A stretch of DNA of 64,000 nt from Dyadobacter sediminis (GCF_005860765.1 NZ_VCEI01000025.1:682001-746000), one strand, 5' to 3'; counted from the first letter of the stretch, positions 7,157-17,165 are shown. Notes: generated by a model from the sequence alone, not told the origin. A program made the numbers and translations.

Positions 7157-10100
7157 ATGAAAAGCTTTTTACCACTTTGTGTCTTTTTTATCCTGTTTTG
7201 GGTGAAAGCGGCAGCACAGTCGCAGCTGACCGGGAAGGTCACAGATCCCCGGGGAGAGCCTTTGCCCGGTGTCAACATCATCATAAAAAACACCTCCACC
7301 GGAACGGTTACCAATGCCGATGGTACGTATTCGCTGAATGTGACGGGCAGAAATGACGTGCTGCTGTTTTCCTTTATCGGCTATTCGCCTGCGGAAGTAC
7401 CGGTAGACGGAAAGTCGAAGATCGACGTAACCATGCAGGAAGATCTGCAAAACCTGGACGAGCTGGTCGTTGTGGGTTATGGAACCGTAAAAAAGTCGGA
7501 TTTGACCGGCTCGGTCGCATCCATTTCCTCCACGGAGCTGAAAGCAGTGCCGGTCGCCACCTTTGACCAGGCTTTGCAGGGGCGCGCCGCTGGGGTGCAG
7601 GTGGTGCAATCCAACGGAGTTCCCGGAGGCGGAACGAACATTCGGATCCGCGGGACCACTTCCGTGAGTGCCAGCAGCGAGCCGTTGTATGTGATCGACG
7701 GCATGCTGATCAACAACAATACCAATGAAATGTCTGCCGGCGGCCGCGGTCCTTCCATTAACCCTTTGTCGACCATCAATCCCAGTGATATTGAATCCAT
7801 TGAAGTGCTTAAAGATGCTTCTGCCACTGCTATTTACGGCTCGCGGGCTGCCAATGGTGTGATCCTGATCACCACGCGCAAAGGCAAGGCGGGTAAGGCT
7901 TCCATCCATATCGAAACTTACTACGGCAGTCAGCAGGTAACCAAAACACTTGATTTGCTCAATGCAACGCAATACGCAGAGCTGGTGAACGAGGCGCAGG
8001 TGAATGCGAAACTGGCACCTGTTTATGCCAGCCCGGCAAGTTACGGCGAAGGTACCAACTGGCAGAACGAGCTTTTCCGCAAAGCATCGATTTCCAATTA
8101 CCAGCTATCCGTTGCCGGAGGAAATGAAAAGACGCGCTACGCGTTGGGCGGTGGTTACTTCAAGCAGAATGGTATCGTGACCGGTTCCGATTTTGGCCGC
8201 TACTCATTCAAGCTGAACCTGGATACCGATGTAAGCAAGCGCCTGAAAGTGGGAGCCAATGTGTCTTACAACCGCATGTCGACAAACGGTGTTCTGACAG
8301 GTCCGGGAAATGTGGTTCAGGGCGTAGTGACCAACGCATTGATGTTCAACCCGATTCTGCCTGTTTACGATCCATCAAGGCCGGGCGGCTATACATTCCA
8401 GCACGACCGCCGGGATGCGATCGCCAACCCCGTTGCCGAGGCCAAGGAATACCAGGCGATTACGACGACTTCAAGAATGCTGGGTTCTGTCTTTGCCGAG
8501 TACCAGATCGCCAAAGGGCTTTCATTCCGGTCGAGTTTCGGGATAGATGTTTTGAATACCAAATCCAACACGTTCGGCCCCAACTTTTTGAAAAGAACAG
8601 AAAACAGTAAAGGAGAGGCGTCGGTGACCACCTTGCAGGCGCTGACGTGGCTGAATACCAACACTTTCAATTACACCAGGCAGATCAACAAAGACAACAA
8701 CTTTAATGTGCTGCTGGGGCTGGAAACACAGAAGTTCCGCAATGAATCTGTCAATGCCTACGCGTTCGGCTTCCCCGATTCGCGTACCGGCTGGCATGAT
8801 ATCGGCTCGGCCGAAAACCCGCAAACTACCTCAAACGGAGAGCTGCAATGGAGCATGCTTTCCTATTTCGGAAGAATTAATTATACATTGAAAAACAAGT
8901 ACCTCTTTACGCTGACGGGCCGCAGTGACGGTTCATCCAAATTCTCCGAAGGCCGCAAGTTCGGTTTCTTCCCGTCAGCGGCATTTGCCTGGAAGGTGAC
9001 TGAGGAAAACTTCATGAAACCGGTCCGTTTTATTCAGGACCTGAAATTCCGCGCGAGCTATGGCCGTACGGGTAATCAGTCCATTCAGCCGTACCGTTCG
9101 CTGGCACTGATCGGCGCGATCGGGCAGGGGGTTTTCTCGACAACCGGTCAGGAAATAATCCGTGGCCGCGAACCGGTTTCCTATCCCAACCGGGAACTGA
9201 AATGGGAAACTACCGACCAGCTGAATGCAGCGATCGATCTGTCGGTGTTCAAAGGCAGACTTGATTTCACGTTCGAGGCATATAACAAAAATACGATAGA
9301 CCTGCTTCTGGATACGCCCATTCCGTACACCAGCGGTTTTGACAATACTTTGCTGAACATCGGCAACGTACGCAACCGCGGTATCGATGTGGCCGTCAAC
9401 TCGGTGAACCTGGACGGGAAAGTACAGTGGAATACGTCGCTGAATGTTTCTGTAAACCGTAATAAAATCACCAATCTGGCACGCAAGGAAGATGTAAACC
9501 TGGGCGTAGGCGGCAATATTCTCCGTGAAGGCGAGCCGATCGGTACTTTCTTCGGCTATGTGTTCGATGGAATTTACCAAACAGACGAAGAAGCCAAAAA
9601 CAGTCCGGCCATTGCAGGACAAACGCCATCAGCGGGTGATCGTAAATACAAGGATATCAGCGGCCCGGCCGGAACGCCTGACGGCATAATCAATGATTTT
9701 GACCGTACCATCATCGGCTCGGCACAACCCGATTTTACCTGGGGTTTAAACAACACGGTCACCTACAAAGGAGTCACATTATCTGTTTTCTTTCAGGGGT
9801 CACAGGGAAACGAGATGGTAAACCAGAACCGGGGTGACCTGGCCAATGTGAATGGCAAGCAAAACGTACTTGCCGAAGCCGGTCTGGGCCGGTGGACACC
9901 CGAGAACCGCAGCAACAAATACGCCCGTGCTCTGGCTACGGCCAACGACAACGTCTTCTCATCGCGCTTTGTGGAGGATGCTTCCTATGTGCGTCTTAAA
10001 AACATTACGCTGGGCTACAATCTTCCCGGAACCGTGCTCAAAAAAGCCGGACTGGCCAGTGCGCGGATTTATGTAAGTGCAACCAACCTGTGGACACTCA

Positions 10101-10225
10101 CCGATTACAGCGGTTATGATCCGGAAGGCAATGCCTACGGCGGCACCACCAATATCGTAGGCGTTGATTTCGGAGGATATCCGCAGGCCAAGACTTACAC
10201 AGTTGGTATCAACTTTGGATTCTAG
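7157..10225 (+). CDS. SusC/RagA-family TonB-dependent outer-membrane glycan transporter
   Basis: 1022 residues. Signal peptide ending near KAAAQ, then a carboxypeptidase-regulatory-like domain (about 24-100: LTGKVTDPRGEPLPGVNI, FSFIGY), a plug (about 110-240: VVGYGTVKKSDLTGSVAS, LYVIDGMLI, ASATAIYGSRAANGVILITT) and a 22-strand-type barrel ending in an aromatic residue (GINFGF). SusC proteins import oligosaccharides across the outer membrane with TonB energy, capped by the SusD lipoprotein encoded 27 bp downstream. The 242-bp gap before it carries the twin LacI-type operators, so this is the main regulated promoter of the locus. The length is usual for the family. Confidence 0.95.
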   Translation: MKSFLPLCVFFILFWVKAAAQSQLTGKVTDPRGEPLPGVNIIIKNTSTGTVTNADGTYSLNVTGRNDVLLFSFIGYSPAEVPVDGKSKIDVTMQEDLQNLDELVVVGYGTVKKSDLTGSVASISSTELKAVPVATFDQALQGRAAGVQVVQSNGVPGGGTNIRIRGTTSVSASSEPLYVIDGMLINNNTNEMSAGGRGPSINPLSTINPSDIESIEVLKDASATAIYGSRAANGVILITTRKGKAGKASIHIETYYGSQQVTKTLDLLNATQYAELVNEAQVNAKLAPVYASPASYGEGTNWQNELFRKASISNYQLSVAGGNEKTRYALGGGYFKQNGIVTGSDFGRYSFKLNLDTDVSKRLKVGANVSYNRMSTNGVLTGPGNVVQGVVTNALMFNPILPVYDPSRPGGYTFQHDRRDAIANPVAEAKEYQAITTTSRMLGSVFAEYQIAKGLSFRSSFGIDVLNTKSNTFGPNFLKRTENSKGEASVTTLQALTWLNTNTFNYTRQINKDNNFNVLLGLETQKFRNESVNAYAFGFPDSRTGWHDIGSAENPQTTSNGELQWSMLSYFGRINYTLKNKYLFTLTGRSDGSSKFSEGRKFGFFPSAAFAWKVTEENFMKPVRFIQDLKFRASYGRTGNQSIQPYRSLALIGAIGQGVFSTTGQEIIRGREPVSYPNRELKWETTDQLNAAIDLSVFKGRLDFTFEAYNKNTIDLLLDTPIPYTSGFDNTLLNIGNVRNRGIDVAVNSVNLDGKVQWNTSLNVSVNRNKITNLARKEDVNLGVGGNILREGEPIGTFFGYVFDGIYQTDEEAKNSPAIAGQTPSAGDRKYKDISGPAGTPDGIINDFDRTIIGSAQPDFTWGLNNTVTYKGVTLSVFFQGSQGNEMVNQNRGDLANVNGKQNVLAEAGLGRWTPENRSNKYARALATANDNVFSSRFVEDASYVRLKNITLGYNLPGTVLKKAGLASARIYVSATNLWTLTDYSGYDPEGNAYGGTTNIVGVDFGGYPQAKTYTVGINFGF

Positions 10226-10252
10226 TTTCAAACCCGATTTTAATTACCAAAA

Positions 10253-11704
10253 ATGAAAAGTTATAAAATCATCAAAATATCCGGAATGCTTCTTGCGACC
10301 GGCTTGCTGTGGCTCAGTTCCTGTGAGGATTTTCTTCAAGAAGATCCGCAGGACCGCATTGCACAGGATCGTTTCTATCAGACTGCTGAAGATGCGACGG
10401 CTGCTGTCAATTCCGTATATTCCAATCTGGGCTCCACTTCTTCAGGGCCGGAAGGTATTTACCACAGCACCACATGGATTGCGGCCGGACTGGCTTCCGA
10501 CGAGCTGATCAACAAACAGGAAGGCGCCATTGCCAACGATCAGCTCGCCACTTTTTCATGGAATGCTGAAAACGGCAATGTAGGCACCATCTGGCGCATC
10601 CACTACAAAACCATTACGCTTGCCAACATTGCTATCGAGCGCATTCCGCCGATCGATATGGAGGAGACTTTGAAAAACCGGCTTGTCAACGAAGCCAGGT
10701 TCCTGCGGGCGCTGGCTTATTTCAACCTGGTCAGAATGTTCGGGAACGTGCCGCTGCTGGTTAAAGAGGAAGAGCCGCTGAATCCCGGCGTTGCCGATGC
10801 CAATGCAGTATATGATCAGATTATCAGCGATTTGAAATCGGCAGAAGCATTGCCGCCTGATGGCGAGATCCAGGAAGGGCGCGCCACGCAGGGTGCAGCA
10901 AAAGCCTTGCTGGCAAAGGTATATCTGACCCGTAAAGATTACCAGAATGCTTCCTCAAAAGCATTGGAGGTGATTCAGTCTGACAAATATGCGTTATGGG
11001 CCAGTTTTGCGGATGTTTTCAGACATACCAATCGCAATGGCAAAGAAGCGCTGTTTTCGGTGAGCTTTGGCGACGGTGGCGGAAGTATTTCTTTCTGGGA
11101 ATTCGGTCAGTTCAATGTGCGCCTTTTGCCGCCGGAGCTTTCCAGGGAAATTTCGGGAATTCGCAATACGCAGGGCTGGCAGGCTGCTACCAAGGATCTT
11201 TATAATTCTTTTTCAGATCAGGATGAGCGTAAAAAAGTCACTTTCCTGACCGAGTTTGTGAATGACAAAGGCGCAACCATCAAGCTCAATGACATTTACA
11301 TTCAGAAATACTGGGACAGAACAGCCGAGCCGGTAGCGGGCGATTCGCAGCAGGATTTTCCCGTGATCCGTTATTCCGATGTATTGCTGACCTATGCCGA
11401 AGCGCAGGCGGAGCTGGGAAATACAGCGGTTGCCAATCAATATGTCAATCTGGTACGGAAAAGGGCAAAGCTGGCAGAAGTGAACCTTACGGGTACCGCT
11501 TTGAAGGAAGAAATACTGGATCAGCGCAGAAAGGAATTTGTAGCAGAAGGCCACCGCTGGTATGATCTGGTGCGGACGGGTACATTGGAAGCGAAAGTTC
11601 AGAAAGCAAAATCCATTGCCGTAAAACCGATCTATTATCTTTTCCCGCTGCCGCAGCGTGAGCGCGACGTAAATCCTGAGCTTCCGCAAAATCCGGGCTA
11701 TTGA
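10253..11704 (+). CDS. SusD/RagB-family glycan-binding lipoprotein
   Basis: 483 residues. SPII signal with lipobox region LLWLSSC, then the typical start EDFLQEDPQDRIAQDRFYQTAEDATAAVNSVY, TPR-like helices (LVNEARFLRALAYFNLVRMFGNVPLL) and the RagB C-terminal domain ending YYLFPLPQRE, NPELPQNPGY. It is surface-exposed, captures the glycan and forms the lid on the SusC transporter encoded just upstream. Its position after susC and before glycosidases fits a classical polysaccharide-utilisation operon; it is followed by a hairpin that may attenuate transcription into the enzyme genes. Confidence 0.95.
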   Translation: MKSYKIIKISGMLLATGLLWLSSCEDFLQEDPQDRIAQDRFYQTAEDATAAVNSVYSNLGSTSSGPEGIYHSTTWIAAGLASDELINKQEGAIANDQLATFSWNAENGNVGTIWRIHYKTITLANIAIERIPPIDMEETLKNRLVNEARFLRALAYFNLVRMFGNVPLLVKEEEPLNPGVADANAVYDQIISDLKSAEALPPDGEIQEGRATQGAAKALLAKVYLTRKDYQNASSKALEVIQSDKYALWASFADVFRHTNRNGKEALFSVSFGDGGGSISFWEFGQFNVRLLPPELSREISGIRNTQGWQAATKDLYNSFSDQDERKKVTFLTEFVNDKGATIKLNDIYIQKYWDRTAEPVAGDSQQDFPVIRYSDVLLTYAEAQAELGNTAVANQYVNLVRKRAKLAEVNLTGTALKEEILDQRRKEFVAEGHRWYDLVRTGTLEAKVQKAKSIAVKPIYYLFPLPQRERDVNPELPQNPGY

Positions 11705-11724
11705 AAAATGCATCATATGTTACT

Positions 11725-11747
11725 CCGGACGCCGTTTCAGCGTCCGG
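11725..11747 (+). terminator. Hairpin after susD (partial terminator)
   Basis: CCGGACGC, loop CGTTTCA, GCGTCCGG: a perfect 8-bp GC-rich stem 20 bp after the susD stop. It is followed by TTAAAT rather than a long T run, so it probably lowers read-through or protects the susCD mRNA 3' end instead of fully stopping transcription. Confidence 0.55.
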
Positions 11748-11756
11748 TTAAATCAG

Positions 11757-12029
11757 GTTTGTCCTGGCAAGAACCGTTTTGAAATCGCCAGTCCGGTTTT
11801 TGAAAAAGTGGCCATCCGGCCGGGTCCGGCATATGCCAGAGGCAGGCAGTTTACGATTGTCGCGCCCGACAATTCACCGGTCAACATTTACATTCAAAGC
11901 GCCAAGCTCAATGGAAAAGCGTACAGCAAATGCTTTCTGGACTATACCGATATCACTTCTGGCGGCACTCCGGAAGTGACAGTGGGCCCTCACCCGATGA
12001 AAATTTTGGCGACTGATTCCTGCCCTTAA
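11757..12029 (+). pseudogene. C-terminal remnant of a GH92 alpha-mannosidase gene
   Basis: About 90 codons read as the GH92 C-terminal beta-sandwich: FEIASPVFEKVAI, RGRQFTIVAPDNSPVNIYIQ, SAKLNGKAYSKCFLDYTDI, GGTPEVTVGPHP, then a stop. Full-length GH92 proteins are about 750 residues, so some 650 codons, including all catalytic residues, are missing; only 50 bp separate the piece from the susD stop and there is no signal peptide. It stands where susD-linked glycosidase genes normally start, which points to an internal deletion of an original operon gene. A possible GTG start at 11808 would give a 73-residue product of no obvious use. The left-edge GH92 gene (1-541) is a separate locus. Confidence 0.8.
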
Positions 12030-12045
12030 CCTTAATCCTGAACCC

Positions 12046-14601
12046 TTGAAAAATTACTTTTTGACATTCCTGAACCCTTTCAAGTTGTTTGTTCCGATGG
12101 TTTTACTGTCCATCGGAACATTTGCGCAGAAAGCCTATTTTATAGATGGCTATCACGGCGGCGTGTACGGGCATTACCCCGTGGGTTATACCCAATTCGT
12201 GGTGGATGAACTGAAAAGGAACCCGTTCTGGAAAATCAATCTTGAAATCGAACCGGAAACCTGGGATTCTGTAAAGGTGCGTGAGCCGGAAGCGCTGGCC
12301 GAATTTCAGAAGCTTTTCGAAGATCAGTCACTTACGGGCCGCATGGAATACGTCAGTCCGGCTTATGGCCAGAGTTATTTGTACAACATTTCCGGTGAGA
12401 GCATTATCCGGCATTTTGATTATGGTATCAAAAAGGTAAAAAGCCATTTTCCGTCAGCTGTCTTCACAACTTATTCGTCGGAAGAACCTTGCTTCACCAG
12501 TGCATTGCCGCAAATATTGAATTCGTTCGGTTATAAATATGCCTCGCTGAAAAATCCGAACACGTGCTGGGGCGGTTATACGCGGGCTTTTGGCGGCGAG
12601 CTGGTGAACTGGATCGGGCCGGACGGCTCGCGTATCACCACCGTGCCGCGCTATGGCAGCGAAGGACTGGAACCCAACTCTACGTGGCAAACCGAAGCGT
12701 GGACCAACTCCCCGAAATACATCCGTGACGCTTTAAAATCAGGTATTGAAAATCCGGTTGCAATGACTTTGCAGGACGCGGGCTGGCGAAATGGCCCGTG
12801 GATCGGCAATGGTGAAAAAGGTTATCAGCCCACCGAGTACAAGACCTGGCGGAGCTATTTTGCCAGTACTTCTATTGGAAAAACGAGTCAGGACTGGCAT
12901 TTTTCACAGGAGGATATGCAGGTAAGTCTGGTTTGGGGCTCGCAGATTCTGCAAAAGATCGCGCAGCAGGTGCGGGTTTCGGAAAACAGGATCGTAAGGG
13001 CGGAGAAAATGGCAGCTTTAAATAAAATTTACAGTAACATACCCTGGCCGCAAGCCGCTATCGACGAAGCCTGGCGCGGGCTGATGCTGGCTCAGCACCA
13101 CGACTGCTGGATCGTTCCGTATCATGGTAAACGCGGCGATACCTGGGCCGACAAGGTGGTGGTGTGGACGGATACTGCCAATCAAATCAGCGACCGGATT
13201 ATTGGAGCAGGCAATGTTGCAGGCAATGCATATGCCCGTGTTTACAATACAACCGGCAATGTCAGAACAGAAAATGTTGCATTGCAACTCCCGGAAGGAG
13301 CAAATGCCAATGCCGTTAGCGTGCTGGATTTGAAAAACAACGAAATGCCTGTGCAGCCTGCCGGCGGGCGAATGCTTTATTTCAAAGCGGAGGTTCCTGC
13401 GATGGGATTTAGTCAATACAGCCTGGTCAGGAAAAAGCCTCAGAAAACAGCCGGTGCCAAAGCTGCGGTAATGGCTTCCGGGGATGTTGTCCTCGAAACG
13501 GATCATTACAAACTGGTTTTAAATAAATCAAAAGGCGGGAGTATCAAAAGTCTGGTGGTAAAAACGCTGGGTAACAAAGAGTTTGTAGATCCGGAAAGTG
13601 AACGTTCGTTCAATGAGCTGCGCGGCAATTTCTATGATCACGGCGGGTACCATTCAACAGCCGAAGTACCTGTGACGATCCGCATGATCGAAAACGGGCC
13701 GCTGGTTGTAACGGCGCAGATTGAAGGCGAGCTGCTTTCCAGTCCCTTTATCCAAACCATTACCCTCCGGCAAGGTGAACGCAAAATTGAATGCGGCATT
13801 GTAATCGACTGGAAAAGCAATATCGGCATTGGCAGCAACTATAAACAGCACGAAAAAATTGATCCGAAAGATTACCACAAGCCATTTTACGACGACAGCC
13901 AAAAGCTGCTCGCATTGTTTCCGGTTAATTTCGTATCTGAAAAAATCTACAAGGACGCCCCGTTCGATGTAACGGAAAGCAAACTGGAAAACACCTTTTT
14001 CAGCCGGTGGGACAGCATCAAGCATAACCTGATGGTCAGCTGGGTAGATTTGTATGATGCAAAGAAAAACATGGGTCTGGCGCTGCTTTCAGACCACACC
14101 ACGACCTACACGCATGGTGAAAATTTTCCGCTCGGACTGAATGTGCAGTATTCAGGTGCCGGACTCTGGGGCAGAAATCATACCATTACCGGCCCTACGA
14201 AAATGCGTTACGCACTGGTGCCGCATGCCGGCAAGTGGGACAAAGCAGGCATTTCAGGCGAAGTATTAACCTGGAATGAACCCGCTTTTGCCATGCTGTC
14301 AAGTACAGCAAAGAAAGCCGGGAAATCACTCGTCGATGTAACAGGCACGGGTTATCAGGTCACGGCCACTTTGGTAGACGGGAATGATCTTCTGATAAGG
14401 CTTTTCAATGCAGACGGCGATGCCCGCGCCAGGAAAGTTGTGCTTGGCGGAAAAGCAGGTTCAGCGAATCTGATCGAATTGAACGGATCAGAAAAGGAGG
14501 GACTTGTCCTCCGGAATGAGAGTGAAAAGTCGGTTGTAAGCGTGGCGATGCCTCGTTTCGGAATCAGGACAATTCGTTTGAAAAACTTCACAGCACATTG
14601 A
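12046..14601 (+). CDS. GH38-type alpha-mannosidase (periplasmic)
   Basis: 851 residues from a TTG at 12046, which gives a good signal peptide ending GTFAQ. The next residues, AYFIDGYHGGVYGHYPVGYT and INLEIEPETW, align with the GH38 N-terminal catalytic domain; AQHHDCWIVPYHG near residue 350 is the GH38 helical middle-domain signature (compare AQHHDAITGT); the remaining ~430 residues are the C-terminal beta domains. GH38 enzymes are Zn-dependent retaining alpha-mannosidases. The usual HxDxGW metal/nucleophile motif is not seen in the expected form, so the enzyme belongs to a divergent branch. It starts 17 bp after the GH92 remnant and is followed 19 bp later by the esterase gene. Family membership is good, activity not certain. 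Confidence 0.8.
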   Translation: MKNYFLTFLNPFKLFVPMVLLSIGTFAQKAYFIDGYHGGVYGHYPVGYTQFVVDELKRNPFWKINLEIEPETWDSVKVREPEALAEFQKLFEDQSLTGRMEYVSPAYGQSYLYNISGESIIRHFDYGIKKVKSHFPSAVFTTYSSEEPCFTSALPQILNSFGYKYASLKNPNTCWGGYTRAFGGELVNWIGPDGSRITTVPRYGSEGLEPNSTWQTEAWTNSPKYIRDALKSGIENPVAMTLQDAGWRNGPWIGNGEKGYQPTEYKTWRSYFASTSIGKTSQDWHFSQEDMQVSLVWGSQILQKIAQQVRVSENRIVRAEKMAALNKIYSNIPWPQAAIDEAWRGLMLAQHHDCWIVPYHGKRGDTWADKVVVWTDTANQISDRIIGAGNVAGNAYARVYNTTGNVRTENVALQLPEGANANAVSVLDLKNNEMPVQPAGGRMLYFKAEVPAMGFSQYSLVRKKPQKTAGAKAAVMASGDVVLETDHYKLVLNKSKGGSIKSLVVKTLGNKEFVDPESERSFNELRGNFYDHGGYHSTAEVPVTIRMIENGPLVVTAQIEGELLSSPFIQTITLRQGERKIECGIVIDWKSNIGIGSNYKQHEKIDPKDYHKPFYDDSQKLLALFPVNFVSEKIYKDAPFDVTESKLENTFFSRWDSIKHNLMVSWVDLYDAKKNMGLALLSDHTTTYTHGENFPLGLNVQYSGAGLWGRNHTITGPTKMRYALVPHAGKWDKAGISGEVLTWNEPAFAMLSSTAKKAGKSLVDVTGTGYQVTATLVDGNDLLIRLFNADGDARARKVVLGGKAGSANLIELNGSEKEGLVLRNESEKSVVSVAMPRFGIRTIRLKNFTAH

Positions 14602-14620
14602 TTTATCCTATCTTGCCAAC

Positions 14621-16114
14621 ATGAATATTCGGAAAGTCAAAATTATCATAGTCCTGTTTTGCATGGCATTACCGGTGCATGCGCAAAACGTCAAAAAGGT
14701 TAAATTAAGTCCGGTTTTGCAAAGCAATATGGTGGTGCAGCAAAACCAGCCTTTCCAAGTATGGGGCCATGCGCCTGCCGGAACCACCGTCACAATTCAG
14801 GCTGACTGGATGGATGCGCCGGTCAGTATTTCCGCGAATGCAGGGAATCAGTTTCTGGGCATTATCCCGGTTCCGGCAGTGCGGCCGGGCGATTTTACCA
14901 GACACAGGATTACCGTTTCCGGCGCCGGTGAAACGCAGGTTCTGGACAATGTACTGATCGGTGAAACCTGGATTTGCAGCGGGCAGTCGAATATGCAGTT
15001 TAAAATGCACGAAACGCTGGATTCGGCGAAGGAAGTACCCGCGGCTGTTTACCCGCAAATCCGCCTGTTCAGCGCCGGGCTAAATTTCAGCAATGAACCC
15101 TTGGACAGCATCGGCGGAACCTGGCAGGAATGTACACCCGGTTCTGTGCGCACGTTCAGCGCGGTAGGCTATCATTTCGGAAAAGAGCTGTTTGCAAAAC
15201 TCCATGTGCCGATCGGCCTTGTTTTTACAGGAATCGGTGCCTCGTCGGCGCAGGCTTATGTGCCGCGGGAAGTGCTGGCAGCGGATACCATGCTCAACCG
15301 CGTTTATTTACAGCCTTATCTTGACAGCCCGAAATCAAAGGAAAAGATGGATGGCGGCTTTACGTTTGAGAAAGTGACAAGACCGTTTCTGCTTTACAAT
15401 GCGATCATCCATCCGTTTGTTAACCTGTCTGTCAAAGGTTTTATCTGGTATCAGGGCGAGTCAAACCGCAGCGAACGGGAAAGTTATACGCGGCTTACCC
15501 AGACGATGATCCAGAGCTGGCGAACGGCTTTCAAACAGGGAAATCTGCCGTTGTACTACGTACAGGTCGCACCGTTCTGGTATGATCAGGATGATGCCGC
15601 GCTGGCTGATTACGCGTTCTTTCGGGAAGCACAGGAACATATAAGCAGTTTGGGAAATACCGGGATGGTTGTAACCATGGATGTAGGCGAGTCCAGAGAT
15701 CTGCATCCCAAAAACAAAAAGCCCATTGGCGTACGTCTTGCAAAAACAGCATTGAACCGGACTTACGGCGCCCTCAGCATCGCTTATCAGGGACCGAAGT
15801 TTGACTTTGCATTGTTCGGGAAAAAGGAAGTGGCAGTACATTTTCTCTCTGAAACGGTTCGGAACGGACTTGAAACAAACAACGGAAATGCACCGGAACA
15901 CTTCTTCATAGCAGGAGCGGACAAAAATTTTTATCCTGCTGAAGCCAGGATTGAGGAAAACCACATTGTACTAACCTGCCACAAGGTGAAAAATCCTGTG
16001 GCGGTTCGTTACGCATTTACTAATTTTCCGGTAACCAATCTGCAAAACAAGGACGGGCTGCCTGCGCTGCCCTTCCGGAGTGACGACTGGCCTGAACCGA
16101 TCCTTCAAAAATGA
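14621..16114 (+). CDS. Sialate O-acetylesterase-like SGNH esterase
   Basis: 497 residues with a signal peptide ending PVHAQ. An N-terminal beta domain (VLQSNMVVQQNQPFQVWG) precedes an SGNH hydrolase: block I GETWICSGQSNMQF with the catalytic Ser, FTGIGASSAQAY, FIWYQGESN, and block V DVGESRDLHPKNKKPIG with catalytic Asp/His. The family removes O-acetyl groups from sialic acids, xylan or other sugars in the periplasm. In this operon it would deacetylate a mannose-containing glycan so that the mannosidases can work. Substrate is inferred from context. Confidence 0.85.
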   Translation: MNIRKVKIIIVLFCMALPVHAQNVKKVKLSPVLQSNMVVQQNQPFQVWGHAPAGTTVTIQADWMDAPVSISANAGNQFLGIIPVPAVRPGDFTRHRITVSGAGETQVLDNVLIGETWICSGQSNMQFKMHETLDSAKEVPAAVYPQIRLFSAGLNFSNEPLDSIGGTWQECTPGSVRTFSAVGYHFGKELFAKLHVPIGLVFTGIGASSAQAYVPREVLAADTMLNRVYLQPYLDSPKSKEKMDGGFTFEKVTRPFLLYNAIIHPFVNLSVKGFIWYQGESNRSERESYTRLTQTMIQSWRTAFKQGNLPLYYVQVAPFWYDQDDAALADYAFFREAQEHISSLGNTGMVVTMDVGESRDLHPKNKKPIGVRLAKTALNRTYGALSIAYQGPKFDFALFGKKEVAVHFLSETVRNGLETNNGNAPEHFFIAGADKNFYPAEARIEENHIVLTCHKVKNPVAVRYAFTNFPVTNLQNKDGLPALPFRSDDWPEPILQK

Positions 16115-16144
16115 CCTTGCCCATTTAGGCTTGCTTAACAAATC

Positions 16145-17158
16145 ATGACAGATTCGAAACCATCCATGAGCGACCTTGCCAAGAAGCTCAATGTTTCAAA
16201 AACAACAATATCATTTATTCTGAATGGCAAGGCAAAGGAGCGGCGGATCAGCGAGGCCTTGGTCGAGAAAGTGCTGGCAGAAGCGGCAAACCTGGGTTAC
16301 CGGCCCAATCAGTTCGCACAGAGCCTGCGCACGGGCCGGACAAACATTATCGGTCTGATGGTGGAGGATATTTCCAATCCTTTTTATGCCAGCATCGCCA
16401 GGCTGATCGAGGAAAAGGTTTACCAGAACGGGTACAGGATCGTGTATTGCAGTACAGAAAATGACGTGACCCGCGGAAAGGATTTCCTGACCATGTTCTC
16501 CACGCTCAGCGTGGATGGCTGCATCGTTGCGCCGACGCAGGGTATGGAGCAGGAAATCCGCGAAATGCATGAAAAAGGGAAAAGTGTGGTTTTGTTTGAC
16601 CGGTATTTCGGAAACGACGGTACCGACGCAGTAATGGTCGACAACCAGGGCGGCATGTACCGTGCCGTAGAACACCTGGCTGCACGCGGTGCAAAAGACA
16701 TTGGTCTGATAGCCATTGCGTTGGACGACCCGGAAAAAGAGGACCGGATTATCGGGTTCAAAAAAGCCATTGCGGACAACGGGCTGGCTACTTACGTGTT
16801 TCCCTTGCCATTCAAAGGCGGGTACGAGGAATACTTGCAGGATATCAGCGAAATATTCAGCCGGAACAAGCTGGATGCAGTAGTGTTCGGAACAAACTAT
16901 CTGGGTATCGCCGGGCTGGAAGTAATCAATCAGATGGGACTTCGCATTCCGGACGACATGGCCATGATTTCCTTTGACGACCACGATCTTTTCCGCATAC
17001 ACCGGCCCGGAATTACCGTGGTTGCTCAGCCTATTGAGGCAATTGCCCAAAAGGCGATTGATACATTGATGTCGAAGCTGCGCAATCCGGCTCTGACGAA
17101 AAAAACGGCGGAGGTCATTACATTGCCTACGTCACTGATTGTCAGAGCTTCAACCTGA
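16145..17158 (+). CDS. LacI family transcriptional regulator
   Basis: 337 residues. The N-terminal helix-turn-helix is MSDLAKKLNVSKTTISFILNG, with hinge NQFAQSLRTGRTNIIGLM; residues 60-337 are a periplasmic-binding-protein-like effector domain (ISNPFYASIARLIEE, GCIVAPTQGMEQE, MAMISFDDHDLFRI). Such proteins bind a sugar and release or bind palindromic operators with a central CG. The two perfect TAAATCGATTTA sites upstream of susC are the obvious targets. The gene lies in the same operon, 30 bp after the esterase and 7 bp before the second permease, so autoregulation is likely. Confidence 0.92.
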   Translation: MTDSKPSMSDLAKKLNVSKTTISFILNGKAKERRISEALVEKVLAEAANLGYRPNQFAQSLRTGRTNIIGLMVEDISNPFYASIARLIEEKVYQNGYRIVYCSTENDVTRGKDFLTMFSTLSVDGCIVAPTQGMEQEIREMHEKGKSVVLFDRYFGNDGTDAVMVDNQGGMYRAVEHLAARGAKDIGLIAIALDDPEKEDRIIGFKKAIADNGLATYVFPLPFKGGYEEYLQDISEIFSRNKLDAVVFGTNYLGIAGLEVINQMGLRIPDDMAMISFDDHDLFRIHRPGITVVAQPIEAIAQKAIDTLMSKLRNPALTKKTAEVITLPTSLIVRAST

Positions 17159-17165
17159 TTTTAAT

